A DNA stretch of 64,000 bases. Origin: Saprospiraceae bacterium. Its GTDB lineage: Bacteria; Bacteroidota; Bacteroidia; Chitinophagales; Saprospiraceae. The stretch is taken from positions 2,046,001 through 2,110,000 of the forward strand of contig JADJXD010000001.1 of assembly GCA_016715985.1 (NCBI GenBank), in the 5' to 3' direction. The notes below the pieces were generated by a model. It was given only the letters and a program-made list of their open reading frames with translations. It searched no databases and had not been told where the DNA came from. The translations under genes were made by a program, and so were the position numbers. Shown here piece by piece: positions 40,050 through 48,830 of the stretch (the first letter of the stretch is position 1; the number at the start of each line of letters is the position of its first letter).

Positions 40050-41165
40050 ATGAATAAGACAATAATAATCACTACCTTATTATCGGTGATGATGACAGGT
40101 ACTTTATCAGCAAATAAAAAGTTGACAGAACTTTATTTATTACAATTTAAAGACGTGGCTATTCACGAGATGCGCACCACAGGAATCCCTGCCAGTATAA
40201 AACTTGCGCAGGGACTATTAGAGTCGGACTGTGGAAGAAGCGATCTCGCTTCTAAGGCCAACAATCACTTTGGCATTAAATGCGGTAAGGAATGGACAGG
40301 AGAGATTTTTTACAAATTTGATGATGATACGGACGAACAAGGCGCACTTGTCGAAAGCTGTTTCAGAGCCTTTCCGGAAGCAGTCGCATCTTATAAAGCT
40401 CATTCAGACTTCCTGACCAATCCTGCTAAAAAAGCAAGATATGGATTTTTATTTGACTATCAGACAACAGATTATGTCTCCTGGGCTAACGGATTAAAAT
40501 TTGCAGGATACGCCACGGACCCTAAGTATCCTGAAAAACTTATAAAAATAATTGAATCCTATCAACTTTATAAATATGATGAGCCTGTTTTTATTCCCAG
40601 AGAAAACAAAGCCGAAGTAGTATCATCTCCTCAGGTAGTCAAAGAACCAGTAAAAAATGATGTGGTTTTGGATAAGAATAAAGAAAGTTCAAAAATCAAA
40701 AAGTCGTCAGACAAAGCATCAGGACCTTCAAAAATATTCAGTTATTCAATAGGTAAAAATAATGATATAAAAATGGTAAAGGCTAAGGGTGGCGAAACAT
40801 TGGAAGGAGTAGCTAAAAGTACCGGTACAGATGTGTACGACCTACTGGAATACAATGAAGGATATCAAAGCAAAGATGACAGAATACCGACGGGTAGCCT
40901 GATCTATCTGCAAAAAAAGAAGAGGTCATATGGTGACAAAAAAGATATGCATAAAGTAAGCGAAGGTGAAACGATGTTTTCTATTGCTCAAAAATATGGT
41001 ATAAGGCTCGAAAGTCTATATGCTAAAAACAATATGGAACCCGGCACAGAGCCCCTAAAAGGAGAAAAAATAAGTCTCAACAGACACCTTCCAAAAAAGG
41101 AAACCCCCAAAAACAGAGTGGTGAGTAATGAAAACCCGTTTATTAATATGGGAGAATTAAAATAA
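40050..41165 (+). CDS. Exported glucosaminidase with LysM repeats
   Basis: A peptidoglycan hydrolase of about 371 residues. The frame is open from 39987, but ATG at 40050 (or 40044) is preferred because it starts a signal peptide (MNKTIIITTLLSVMMTGTLSA). Residues about 20-165 are a mannosyl-glycoprotein endo-beta-N-acetylglucosaminidase-like domain (GH73-related): IPASIKLAQGLLESDCGRSDLA, cited here as two pieces IPASIKLAQG and LLESDCGRSDLA, holds the catalytic Glu, and NNHFGIKC and YVSWANGLKFAGYATDP follow. After a Lys/Ser-rich linker come two LysM domains (about 235-285 and 295-340; HKVSEGETMFSIAQKYGI) that bind glycan strands. It probably cuts the glycan backbone during growth or division. 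It stands between hisS and the pseudouridine synthase gene. Confidence 0.9.
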   Translation: MNKTIIITTLLSVMMTGTLSANKKLTELYLLQFKDVAIHEMRTTGIPASIKLAQGLLESDCGRSDLASKANNHFGIKCGKEWTGEIFYKFDDDTDEQGALVESCFRAFPEAVASYKAHSDFLTNPAKKARYGFLFDYQTTDYVSWANGLKFAGYATDPKYPEKLIKIIESYQLYKYDEPVFIPRENKAEVVSSPQVVKEPVKNDVVLDKNKESSKIKKSSDKASGPSKIFSYSIGKNNDIKMVKAKGGETLEGVAKSTGTDVYDLLEYNEGYQSKDDRIPTGSLIYLQKKKRSYGDKKDMHKVSEGETMFSIAQKYGIRLESLYAKNNMEPGTEPLKGEKISLNRHLPKKETPKNRVVSNENPFINMGELK

Positions 41166-41235
41166 CGTGTATTCCACTAATACATTCATTTACAAAACAT
41201 TATGATATAGTAAGTTCCAAAGAAGTTCCGCTTTA

Positions 41236-41290
41236 AATACCCTGAAGGGGTATAATATTTATAGCCCCGGGTTGAAACCCGGGGTCACAA
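41236..41290. repeat. Paired-hairpin intergenic repeat
   Basis: Two small inverted repeats lie side by side: CCC-TGAA-GGGG at about 41240-41250 and a perfect nine-base stem CCCCGGGTT / AACCCGGGG at 41265-41284 with a two-base centre. The compact GC-rich form in an AT-rich gap after the glucosaminidase gene is like REP-type elements seen in Bacteroidota intergenic regions. It could also end transcription of the upstream gene, although no T-run follows. Confidence 0.55.
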
Positions 41291-41387
41291 AGACAAATAA
41301 AGCCTAATTTTGGCGAGATTTTTTGCTTATTAATGCAAAAATCATGACAAAATTATATCGAACTCTTTTAAATAAACAACAGCCTAC

Positions 41388-42104
41388 ATGGAAAGTAAAA
41401 GCCTGAATAAATACATCAGCGAAACCGGAATCTGCTCCAGAAGAGAAGCGGACAAACTGATACTTGCAGGCAAGGTAACACTGAATGGCGAAGTGGCCAG
41501 ATTGGGTAACAGAGTGGCTGCTGGTGATATCGTACTCCTGAATGGTCAACCGGTTATTAAAGATATCAAAACAGTTTATATTGCTTTGTACAAACCAGTC
41601 GGAATTACATGCACCACTGATCTGAAAGACCCGGATAATATCATTGATTATCTGAAATATGATCAAAGAATCTTTCCTATCGGACGATTGGATAAAGATT
41701 CGGAAGGTTTGATACTCCTCACGAATGATGGGGATATTGTCAATAAAATTCTCAGGGCCGGTAATAATCATGAAAAGGAATATATCGTCACTGTTGATAA
41801 GCCAATAGATGAACGATTTATTACCCAGATGTCTTCGGGAATACCTATCCTGGACACGATTACTTTTCCTTGCAACGTAGAAAAGATAAATGAACTTAGT
41901 TTCAGAATTACGCTCATACAAGGACTGAACAGGCAGATCAGGCGTATGTGCAGCTACTTAGGTTATTCTGTAAAGCAACTTGTCAGAATCAGGATAATGA
42001 ATATCCGTCTTGATAATATCCCATACGGGACATGGCGCTACCTCACTGGTGTCGAAACAGAACAACTTTTAAAATTGGTGAATAAGTCTGAAAACAGGAT
42101 ATAG
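41388..42104 (+). CDS. rluF: 23S rRNA pseudouridine synthase, RluF/RluB type
   Basis: A 238-residue RNA-modifying enzyme that isomerises uridine to pseudouridine in 23S rRNA. Residues 4-55 form an S4 RNA-binding domain (LNKYISETGICSRREADKLI). The RsuA/RluB/E/F catalytic domain follows, with the catalytic Asp at about 102 in FPIGRLDKDSEGLILLTNDG, then KEYIVTV and the LIQGLNRQIRRMCSYLGY segment. The last motif (LNRQIRRMC) and length are closest to RluF, which modifies U2604, but RluB/E cannot be fully excluded. It is the first of three same-strand genes with gaps of around 90-140 bases, perhaps independently transcribed. Confidence 0.88.
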   Translation: MESKSLNKYISETGICSRREADKLILAGKVTLNGEVARLGNRVAAGDIVLLNGQPVIKDIKTVYIALYKPVGITCTTDLKDPDNIIDYLKYDQRIFPIGRLDKDSEGLILLTNDGDIVNKILRAGNNHEKEYIVTVDKPIDERFITQMSSGIPILDTITFPCNVEKINELSFRITLIQGLNRQIRRMCSYLGYSVKQLVRIRIMNIRLDNIPYGTWRYLTGVETEQLLKLVNKSENRI

Positions 42105-42195
42105 CCAATCAGGATTGAACTTCGGTACGCAACATTTAATGATTATAATTTTTTTGGTGTGATAATTGTGATATATCTTTAAAGGGTACTTCAAA

Positions 42196-43257
42196 ATGAT
42201 TGGCAATAAACCATCCAAAAAAAAGATCGCATTTCCTGTGAGTGAATTACTGCAGAAGTACCTCGAACGCTATAACAGGATAACCAAACTACCGATACTT
42301 TATGATGACCTGCTAGGATATATTGCATCTACACCTCTGATGAACAATAAAGGGCTGGACACACATTGGGAAACAGTCTATTACTCAGAATATGATCAGG
42401 AAATAATTAACAACGGTCTTTGTTTGATTTATGCACTTTTAAAGACCGACGGAAATATACAAGTGATAGATCATCTGACAATCAGCAGAATTGATTTTTG
42501 TGTTTTTGGCAATACCCATCCGTTCCGGATACGAATTATTAATAAGCTCAACGATAATTATGATCACTTTTACATCAAACGAACAGATGCATCCAGAATT
42601 TACGGGCTCGAACTGGAGGAATTATTGTCCCCCAATAGTTTTTCTTATCTGATACATGGAAACACAATTATTGAAGAACACATAGCCGGGATTCCGGGTG
42701 ACGATTTTATATTGAATCATCTCGAAGAAGACCATTTCAATCAGATTCGAATAGCAAAGGAGTTTATAAAATTTAATGAAAGGTGTTTTATTCAGTTGCT
42801 GGGTGATATGCGTTCATATAATTATATCGTAAGTGTGACACCTGACATAGAGGGTTCGCAATTTCGTATCAGGTCTATAGATTTCGATCAGCAATCTTAT
42901 GAAGGGAGAAAGCAGTTTTACTTGCCACAATACTTCAAAGAAAATAACGGAATTCTTCAATTGGGTTTCAGGCATCTTACACAAGATTCTGTCACGCAAT
43001 ACCAATTGGAAGAACGATCACTGATAGCAAGGAGAGCCAGAATTTCGGGAGAAAGACTGACTGTCTTACTAAATAGTATGTCCCATGATACCATTTCGCA
43101 TCCGGATAAAGTTATGCAATTGAAGTCGGATCTGGCAGTACATCACCAGAATGATGATTTTCTTAAATGCAAAAATATGGGCGAAATCGTGACTTTGAAT
43201 ATACAACTTGTACTTCAAAAAGAATTTTCGTTCAGTATGCTGGAAAATAAATCCTGA
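42196..43257 (+). CDS. Conserved-looking protein of unknown function, possible kinase-like fold
   Basis: A 353-residue soluble protein without signal peptide or membrane segment. No family is recognised with certainty. Around residues 195-235 the sequence reads FIQLLGDMRSYNYIVSV and then FRIRSIDFDQQSYEG: a GD...N pattern followed by an ID-F-D motif, about 25 residues apart, is reminiscent of the catalytic HGD-x4-N and DFD elements of aminoglycoside-phosphotransferase- or HipA-like kinases. The usual catalytic His-Gly-Asp is only partly kept, and no clear N-terminal glycine loop is seen, so this is a tentative fold suggestion. The gene lies 91 bases after rluF on the same strand. Confidence 0.55.
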   Translation: MIGNKPSKKKIAFPVSELLQKYLERYNRITKLPILYDDLLGYIASTPLMNNKGLDTHWETVYYSEYDQEIINNGLCLIYALLKTDGNIQVIDHLTISRIDFCVFGNTHPFRIRIINKLNDNYDHFYIKRTDASRIYGLELEELLSPNSFSYLIHGNTIIEEHIAGIPGDDFILNHLEEDHFNQIRIAKEFIKFNERCFIQLLGDMRSYNYIVSVTPDIEGSQFRIRSIDFDQQSYEGRKQFYLPQYFKENNGILQLGFRHLTQDSVTQYQLEERSLIARRARISGERLTVLLNSMSHDTISHPDKVMQLKSDLAVHHQNDDFLKCKNMGEIVTLNIQLVLQKEFSFSMLENKS

Positions 43258-43396
43258 TGATCAAATATATCGTATATCAATTAAACACTCATAAATATTT
43301 TTAATTTTTTGTTAAGTTTGAATAGGGGTCAGCATGTGTTTTTGTGTCACAGTATTGAAACCCTATATTTTAGATAGTCAAATAGAATTGAGTATT

Positions 43397-43915
43397 ATGT
43401 ACATCTATCCAAAAACCACATTTTTGATGTGTTATCTCACATCTTTACTCTCATTATTCTGCGCAAGTAACAATTTTGCTCAAAACAATTTAAATACAAC
43501 TTTATCGATTTCTTCAGAGCAGTCATCCATTGATCATTTCTCTATGTTGTCAGGAGCAGAAAATGTCAGAATAACAGATCACTATTCCAATGATGAGGAA
43601 TGTAACACCGTCACAGTTGCACAGGGAAACACCAAAATTCCCTATTATGAATGGGTAAAAATTCATAAAAAGGAAGGCATATTTTATAGTTTTGACGAAG
43701 AAAAAGAAATTATTTCTGCAATGTACCGCTTCAAAAACGGTCAAAATTATACTACTGTTTTGAAATCCCTAATTTGTGCATCCGATAAAATAACAGAAAT
43801 TACACTTACTTCATGCGAAAACAGTCTGAGTAAAAACAAATCATTATTACGTAAACTCACAGAAGATTATTACTCCGGAAAATTAAGCAGCGGCAGTTCA
43901 AAACAATTCAGATAA
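43397..43915 (+). CDS. Small exported protein of unknown function
   Basis: A product of about 172 residues if it starts at ATG 43397; the frame is open from 43334, but the later start gives a good signal peptide (MYIYPKTTFLMCYLTSLLSLFCASNNFAQ split by eye at FAQ). The mature part is short, charged and has three cysteines (EECNTV, SLICASD, TSCENS). It has no recognised domain. A TAAGTTTG sequence at 43313-43320 may be its -7 box. It converges with the GH16 gene, whose stop codon lies 18 bases beyond its own. Confidence 0.55.
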   Translation: MYIYPKTTFLMCYLTSLLSLFCASNNFAQNNLNTTLSISSEQSSIDHFSMLSGAENVRITDHYSNDEECNTVTVAQGNTKIPYYEWVKIHKKEGIFYSFDEEKEIISAMYRFKNGQNYTTVLKSLICASDKITEITLTSCENSLSKNKSLLRKLTEDYYSGKLSSGSSKQFR

Positions 43916-43933
43916 TAAGCAGATCATCAGATT

Positions 43934-45547
43934 TCAGCTTTTGACAAATTTGATGGTTTGAATCCTGCCATTTACTTCATAAGATACCAAATAAACACCA
44001 CTTGTTAAGTAATCTAAATTCTTCAAATGGATTATATTATCAATGACTGGTTGCACATCGGATTTTACCAGAATTCCATCCATACTATAAATCTTTAACA
44101 CAAGATTTGAATCACTTGATTCAGCCACAATATTGAGTTCATTCTGCACAGGATTTGGGTAAAAACGGGTGTATTGTTTTGTGTGTTCCTGCGTATTGCT
44201 CAAAGGACTCTTCTGATAAACCCGAATATAATCAACTTCCATCGCTCCTCTTACAAAACCATTAGAAATGGTGGGTTGTATGGCAAAATTAAGCAACAGA
44301 TATTGTTCTGCATTAAAGGGCCAGGTTGCAGCATTTTTTACAGGTGGGTTATATACAAAATGCGTATAACCATCTACCCCAAAGACTAACTTTTCAGGAG
44401 TCCATTCAAATGTATAAACATGAAAATCCGTAGAAGCCGTAGGTAAAATCTGTCCGCCGTGATTGACAGTATTTGCAAAACTGGATGGGGTATGAGTGGC
44501 GCTTTGAACGAAATTCTGATTGTGTCCCCAATGCTCCATAATATCAATCTCTCCACAAGCCGGCCATGAAGTAGTGCCAAAACCCTTTGTCTCCCAATAA
44601 GCACCTCTTTCTGTAATATTCTTCCCTAAAGTCCAGATAGCAGGCCAGGTACCGATACCGGACGGCAGCTTTGCTCTCACTTCTACTCTTCCATATTGAA
44701 ATGCAAATTTTGAATTCAATCTGGCAGAAGTATATTCTTTAGTTACGCCCTGATCAGTAAATTTTTCTCTTTTGGCTACCAGTTGCAGTGCTCCATTTTC
44801 CATAAAGCTATTCTCCGGACGATTGGTGTAATGCTGAATTTCACCATTATACCAGCTGCCACCATCAGGTAACCTTGTTTGATGAAACCATTTGCTGGTA
44901 TCCAAAGATCCGTTTCCATCAAATTCGTCTGACCAAACCAAATAATCAAATACATATTCAGAATCAGTATTTTCATGATAATAAAAATCATCCAGATATG
45001 CCAACACTCTGTCCGTATTATTTTCTCCGTTGACTTGAAGCACTATTCTGTTAAAATCTTTGCGTTGCGTCGGGGGAAGCGAACCTCCATCCAAATTAAT
45101 ATAAGGATCGTCTTTAAAATTAAAAGTGACCGTTTGCCATTGGTTCAATTCTATGGGTTTAATGACTTCGGACTGAGTAGTCCATGGCTGCTGCAGGTTA
45201 TTATTTTGCAACTTTAAGGAAATCTGATTTCTCTGATTACCCGTCAATCCAACTGACGGAACGTATATTTTGATGGAAAAAATGTAATTCTCATACAAAT
45301 CCAAATTTTTATCTGTTTCAAACCGTACATTGGCATACTGACCGCCGACATCCGAATATCTCAGAACCGTTGCAGAATTATTTATACCTTGTTTATATGG
45401 ATTTGCAAATTGAGTATTTATTTCACAATCATCTCCTATCCACTCTGCAATCGTACTATCTCCTTCAAAGTCATCTCTGACAGATTGAGAAAAAATGATA
45501 AATGGTAAAAGTAAAAGACAAAATATAGTTGAATAAAAGCGATACAT
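43934..45547 (-). CDS. Exported GH16 glucanase/laminarinase with type IX secretion signal
   Basis: A 537-residue exported polysaccharide hydrolase. After the signal peptide, residues about 20-195 form a beta-sandwich carbohydrate-binding-like domain (SVRDDFEGDSTIAEWIG ... FNRIVLQVNGEN). Residues about 205-455 are the GH16 catalytic domain: LVWSDEFDGNGSLD, GRVEVRAKLPSGIGTWPAIW and the catalytic signature EIDIMEHW at about 332 (E-x-D-x-x-E, nucleophile and acid/base). The family cuts beta-1,3 or beta-1,3-1,4 glucans such as laminarin. The last ~75 residues (YPNPVQNELNIVAES ... GVYLVSYEVNGRIQTIKF) are a type A sorting domain, so the enzyme is exported and attached to the surface by the type IX system. 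It stands alone, convergent with a small exported protein gene. Confidence 0.93.
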   Translation of the reverse strand: MYRFYSTIFCLLLLPFIIFSQSVRDDFEGDSTIAEWIGDDCEINTQFANPYKQGINNSATVLRYSDVGGQYANVRFETDKNLDLYENYIFSIKIYVPSVGLTGNQRNQISLKLQNNNLQQPWTTQSEVIKPIELNQWQTVTFNFKDDPYINLDGGSLPPTQRKDFNRIVLQVNGENNTDRVLAYLDDFYYHENTDSEYVFDYLVWSDEFDGNGSLDTSKWFHQTRLPDGGSWYNGEIQHYTNRPENSFMENGALQLVAKREKFTDQGVTKEYTSARLNSKFAFQYGRVEVRAKLPSGIGTWPAIWTLGKNITERGAYWETKGFGTTSWPACGEIDIMEHWGHNQNFVQSATHTPSSFANTVNHGGQILPTASTDFHVYTFEWTPEKLVFGVDGYTHFVYNPPVKNAATWPFNAEQYLLLNFAIQPTISNGFVRGAMEVDYIRVYQKSPLSNTQEHTKQYTRFYPNPVQNELNIVAESSDSNLVLKIYSMDGILVKSDVQPVIDNIIHLKNLDYLTSGVYLVSYEVNGRIQTIKFVKS

Positions 45548-45642
45548 ATGATAGAATTTGTTGTTGAAAATAAATGTGCAAAAAAATATAAGGAAAAGTG
45601 ATTTGATTAATCAGATAAATCCATAAACTTAATTTTGAGAAA

Positions 45643-46182
45643 TCATTCCACAAATATTTGCTCCCAATCAGGCAAAATATTGCAATCTCCTTCTAATGTC
45701 AATGGCAAATTTATATCAGTATTCAATTGATATTTTCCCATTGAATTCAGGCTGTAAATTTCTGTTTTTTCTGTTTCAGGATCGATAATGATATAATGTG
45801 CGATACCAAAAGATTCGTACAAATGGTACTTTGTATTACGGTCTTTCAATTCTGTAGAAGGAGAAAGTATTTCTACTACCAGAGCCGGTGGGAAATCCAG
45901 AAATTGTTTCAATATAGGTTTACAAACTATCAATAAGTCAGGATTTACCACAGTATGTTCCGTTATTTTGAAGTCAATAGGTTGATAGACCTGACATTTA
46001 CACTTTTTTATATTTTCTATAGCATTCAAAAATATACTATGAATTTTACCAGCTAATCGCTGATGTCGTGGATTAGGTGCCGGACTCATTGCATATGCGA
46101 TACCATTTATGATTTCCCATCTTCCTTCCCAAAGAAGATAATCATCATAAGTGTAATTGGGTAAAAGTTGGAATGCATTCAT
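45643..46182 (-). CDS. Uma2-family (DUF820) putative PD-(D/E)XK nuclease
   Basis: A 179-residue protein of the Uma2/DUF820 family, whose fold is that of restriction endonucleases. The family pattern is present: YTYDDYLLWEGRWEIINGIAYAMSPAPNPRHQ (cited by its parts YTYDDYLLW, EIINGIAYAMSPAPNPRHQ), then VNPDLLIVC with the Asp, and ALVVEILSPST with the catalytic-type Glu, followed by YIIIDPETEKTEIY. These proteins are abundant in cyanobacteria and some Bacteroidota; their role is not known, and links to mobile elements have been suspected. The gene has a well-spaced promoter at 46205-46235 and no partner gene beside it. Confidence 0.85.
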   Translation of the reverse strand: MNAFQLLPNYTYDDYLLWEGRWEIINGIAYAMSPAPNPRHQRLAGKIHSIFLNAIENIKKCKCQVYQPIDFKITEHTVVNPDLLIVCKPILKQFLDFPPALVVEILSPSTELKDRNTKYHLYESFGIAHYIIIDPETEKTEIYSLNSMGKYQLNTDINLPLTLEGDCNILPDWEQIFVE

Positions 46183-46204
46183 ATTTAGCAGACAATTGAA
46201 AATA

Positions 46205-46235
46205 CAAATATATAGCTATAATTTATTAAAAACAA
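46205..46235 (-). promoter_or_regulatory. Promoter of the Uma2-family gene
   Basis: On the minus strand TTG (46233-46235), a 20-base spacer and TATATTTG (46205-46212) match the Bacteroidota -33/-7 pattern exactly. The start of transcription would be about 15 bases upstream of the ATG at 46182. Confidence 0.6.
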
Positions 46236-46349
46236 CCTGTGTTATTCTAATACTCTTCAAATATGCTTTATTTCTGTGTTTGGGGAATAAAAAATTAATA
46301 TAATAAAACATCAAATGTCACAGGGTTTGATAATTATACTTTTACAAAC

Positions 46350-48032
46350 CTATACAATCAATTTCTCTACTATTTTGATGATTTCCTTTTCAGCTTCTTT
46401 GGCTTTATTCAGCATCTCTTCTGCCTGAGCTAATGCACCTGCAACAAAAATTTTATCATCAAATCCGGTGCAATTGATTCTGACATTGAGTGCAGCACCT
46501 TCTACAGCAGTACGTACACACAAAGCACCTACACCCGCGTCAGAAACAGAATTGGGGTTGCCGTTTTCAGCCATTTCCCGGATCATTTTCATGGATTCCA
46601 GACTTACTTTCATTACTTTCAGCGGCACTTCTATGGCTCCGATGGTAGCCAGATGCATAGCTGCTTTTCTGGCAGATTTATCCTCATCTGTAGCTTTGGG
46701 CATTTTGAGAGCATCCATTATTTTATTGAAGGCGTGGGTATCAGCATCAACCAGACTTATTAATGCGTCTTTGAGTCGTTGACCCTCTTCTGCCATATTA
46801 GAGAAATAGTCGATCCGGTCATCCCATCCTGCCTTATGTGAACTGAGATTGGCTACCATGGTACCTAAAGAGACACCCAATGCTCCGACATATGCAGAGA
46901 TACTTCCTCCCCCGGGAGCGGGACTTTCAGATGCCGTTTCTTTTGCAAAGTCGATGAGTGTTTTTTGAACCAATGGACTTGCCGCTTTGTCTTCGAGAAG
47001 GTATTCTATCACTTTTTTACTGGGGTCAAATGGGGACAATTCATCCAGCCCAAGTGTTCTGACCGCTATGTGGATAAGTTCCTTTTCAGAGACACCCACT
47101 GATCTTTTCTGTTGTCTTAAAAAGTGTTTCCCGGCATCTGTCAATACGGATTTTGGCACCAAGCCTACCAGTTCTGACCCTGTCACCCTCAGTCCACGTG
47201 ACTGAGCACTTTTGCAACATTCATCAAAAGCAATATGCAGTGGTGTTTCGTTGATATTAGTAAGATTCATTGAAATCTGAGCAATTCCGTATTCTTCGAT
47301 GTACCAACCAATGGCTTTTACTGATTTGCATGCTCCGGGTATTCTCACCGGTTCTCCATGAGCATCTACTATATTTTTGCCTTTGGCATCTGTTTTTACC
47401 CGACCGTTTTCACGGACGTCAAATGCAACAGAGTTTGCTCTACGAACAGATGTTGTATTGAGATTGACATTGTAGGCAACGAGAAAATCTCTGGCACCGA
47501 TTACAGTTGCTCCGGCTCTTTCGTTAAATGTATTGCTGCCGTAATCAGGAGTCCATTTCGGGTCTTTTAATTTGGACGCCAATCCTTCATATTCGCCTGT
47601 CCGAATGGTTGCCAGATTTTGTCTCTCTGGTTTGGTAGCTGCGGCTTCGTACATAAATACTGGAATATTCAGCGTCTCGCCTACTCTTTTTCCTAATGTG
47701 TGCGCATACACTGCCGTCTCTTCCATGCTAATACCTGATATGGGAATAAGCGGACACACGTCCGTGGCTCCCATTCTGGGGTGCTCGCCGCTGTGCTTTG
47801 ACATATCGATAAGTTCTGATGCTTTTTTGATCGCCTGATAAGCTGCTTCGATAACTGCGTCAGGAGGTCCAACAAAAGTGACCACCGTTCGATTGGTCGC
47901 TTTGCCGGGATCGACATCCAGAAGTTTTACACCTTCTATCTTTTCGATTTCATCAGTAATCTGTTTTATAATATTCAAGTCCCGACCTTCACTGAAGTTG
48001 GGCACACATTCAATTATTTGTTGTAAGGGCAT
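46350..48032 (-). CDS. ftcD: Bifunctional glutamate formimidoyltransferase / formimidoyltetrahydrofolate cyclodeaminase
   Basis: A 560-residue enzyme of histidine degradation. It moves the formimino group of N-formimidoyl-glutamate to tetrahydrofolate, then releases ammonia to give methenyl-tetrahydrofolate. Residues 1-330 are the transferase: IIECVPNFSEGRD at the start and the catalytic His in MSKHSGEHPRMGATDVCP (about 80). Residues about 345-560 are the cyclodeaminase (FAKETASESPAPGGGSISAYVGALG, cited as SPAPGGGSISAYVG; and DAGVGALCVRTAVEGAALNV). The fusion is of the same order as in animals and in other Bacteroidota. The other hut genes are not in the window. A possible -7 box, TAATTTTG on the minus strand, lies at 48100-48107. 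Confidence 0.95.
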   Translation of the reverse strand: MPLQQIIECVPNFSEGRDLNIIKQITDEIEKIEGVKLLDVDPGKATNRTVVTFVGPPDAVIEAAYQAIKKASELIDMSKHSGEHPRMGATDVCPLIPISGISMEETAVYAHTLGKRVGETLNIPVFMYEAAATKPERQNLATIRTGEYEGLASKLKDPKWTPDYGSNTFNERAGATVIGARDFLVAYNVNLNTTSVRRANSVAFDVRENGRVKTDAKGKNIVDAHGEPVRIPGACKSVKAIGWYIEEYGIAQISMNLTNINETPLHIAFDECCKSAQSRGLRVTGSELVGLVPKSVLTDAGKHFLRQQKRSVGVSEKELIHIAVRTLGLDELSPFDPSKKVIEYLLEDKAASPLVQKTLIDFAKETASESPAPGGGSISAYVGALGVSLGTMVANLSSHKAGWDDRIDYFSNMAEEGQRLKDALISLVDADTHAFNKIMDALKMPKATDEDKSARKAAMHLATIGAIEVPLKVMKVSLESMKMIREMAENGNPNSVSDAGVGALCVRTAVEGAALNVRINCTGFDDKIFVAGALAQAEEMLNKAKEAEKEIIKIVEKLIV

Positions 48033-48307
48033 ATTGCGGATAAATTTCTGAAAATAATGTTACCATTGGAAATGGATTTTAAATGATTTCTATTGGATGC
48101 AAAATTAGTGTAATAAAATTAAAACTCTCAGAAAAAACAGGATTTTACTGACGGATTATCCTGCAATTTTAAAATCCGTTAAACGTACAGTATGATAGAA
48201 AAGATATTTAATTTGTTTTTACACAGTTAGTTAGCTACCAAAGAATTTATAATTTTATAGGTGAATAAAAGAAATAAAGTTTTATGATGAATTTTTTCTT
48301 CATTTTA

Positions 48308-48338
48308 TTGGTATAATCGGATTTAACACATATTTTTG
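48308..48338 (+). promoter_or_regulatory. Promoter of tRNA-Asn
   Basis: TTG (48308-48310), 20 bases, then TATTTTTG (48331-48338) match the Bacteroidota promoter pattern, about 55 bases upstream of the tRNA. The rest of 48033-48392 shows nothing else. Confidence 0.58.
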
Positions 48339-48392
48339 CACCGCTTTTGGAAAGAATAAAGAGCAAATACAACTCAAAACTCAATCTCAAAT

Positions 48393-48466
48393 GCCTCCTT
48401 AGCTCAGTCGGTTAGAGCGACGGACTGTTAATCCGCAGGTCCCAGGTTCAAGTCCTGGAGGGGGCG
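48393..48466 (+). tRNA. tRNA-Asn (anticodon GTT)
   Basis: A 74-base cloverleaf. The acceptor stem pairs GCCTCCT (48393-48399) with AGGGGGC (48459-48465), one G-T pair, discriminator G. The D arm is AGCTCAGTCGGTTAGAGC; the anticodon loop CTGTTAA carries GTT at 48427-48429 with a stem closed by CGGA/TCCG; the T arm is CCAGGTTCAAGTCCTGG. The 3' CCA is not encoded (CAA follows). The variable and D-arm sequences agree with bacterial asparagine tRNAs. Confidence 0.96.
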
Positions 48467-48469
48467 CAA

Positions 48470-48502
48470 AAACCTGATCATCAAAAGTGGTCAGGTTTTT
48501 TT
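48470..48502 (+). terminator. Rho-independent terminator after tRNA-Asn
   Basis: The stem AAACCTGATCA (48470-48480) pairs with TGGTCAGGTTT (48488-48498), with one G-T pair and a seven-base loop, and runs into a tract of seven or more T residues. It starts four bases after the tRNA. Confidence 0.85.
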
Positions 48503-48514
48503 ATTTGATGTAAA

Positions 48515-48571
48515 GAATGATTAGTCGGTCAGAGCGATCACTATGTACCTAGTGATTAATTCGCAGGGATG
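48515..48571 (+). pseudogene. Degenerate tRNA-like remnant with an inserted hairpin
   Basis: Directly downstream of the tRNA terminator, AGTCGGTCAGAGCGA (48523-48537) repeats the D-arm region of the tRNA-Asn with one change, and TTAATTCGCAGG (48556-48567) repeats its anticodon 3' side with one change. Where the tRNA has the five bases of its 5' anticodon stem, this copy has a longer insert that forms a perfect hairpin, ATCACTA/TAGTGAT (48537-48543 with 48550-48556). No acceptor or T arm can be found. It is most simply a decayed partial duplication of the tRNA. Confidence 0.6.
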
Positions 48572-48830
48572 CATAAAATTAAATAAATGGAAACAAAACT
48601 CTGCCAATCCAACGCCTTTAATAATCCGGACGAATCCCGCCTTATTTTTTAACTATCTATTTATAATGGAAAAATATAGCCGATTTACAGTTTATTTTAG
48701 GCCATCGTGGTAAATAATTATCAATTATCAGTCGTGTTTGACAATTCCATGCCTTTTTCATTTGACCGCAATTGCACCCGGAAACCAAATCGAAAATAAT
48801 CAGTTTATATTTGAAACAATACCTAAGTAA

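Noticed and set aside
41304..41921. A 205-codon minus-strand frame.
   Set aside because: It is the antisense of the pseudouridine synthase gene, which has all catalytic motifs.
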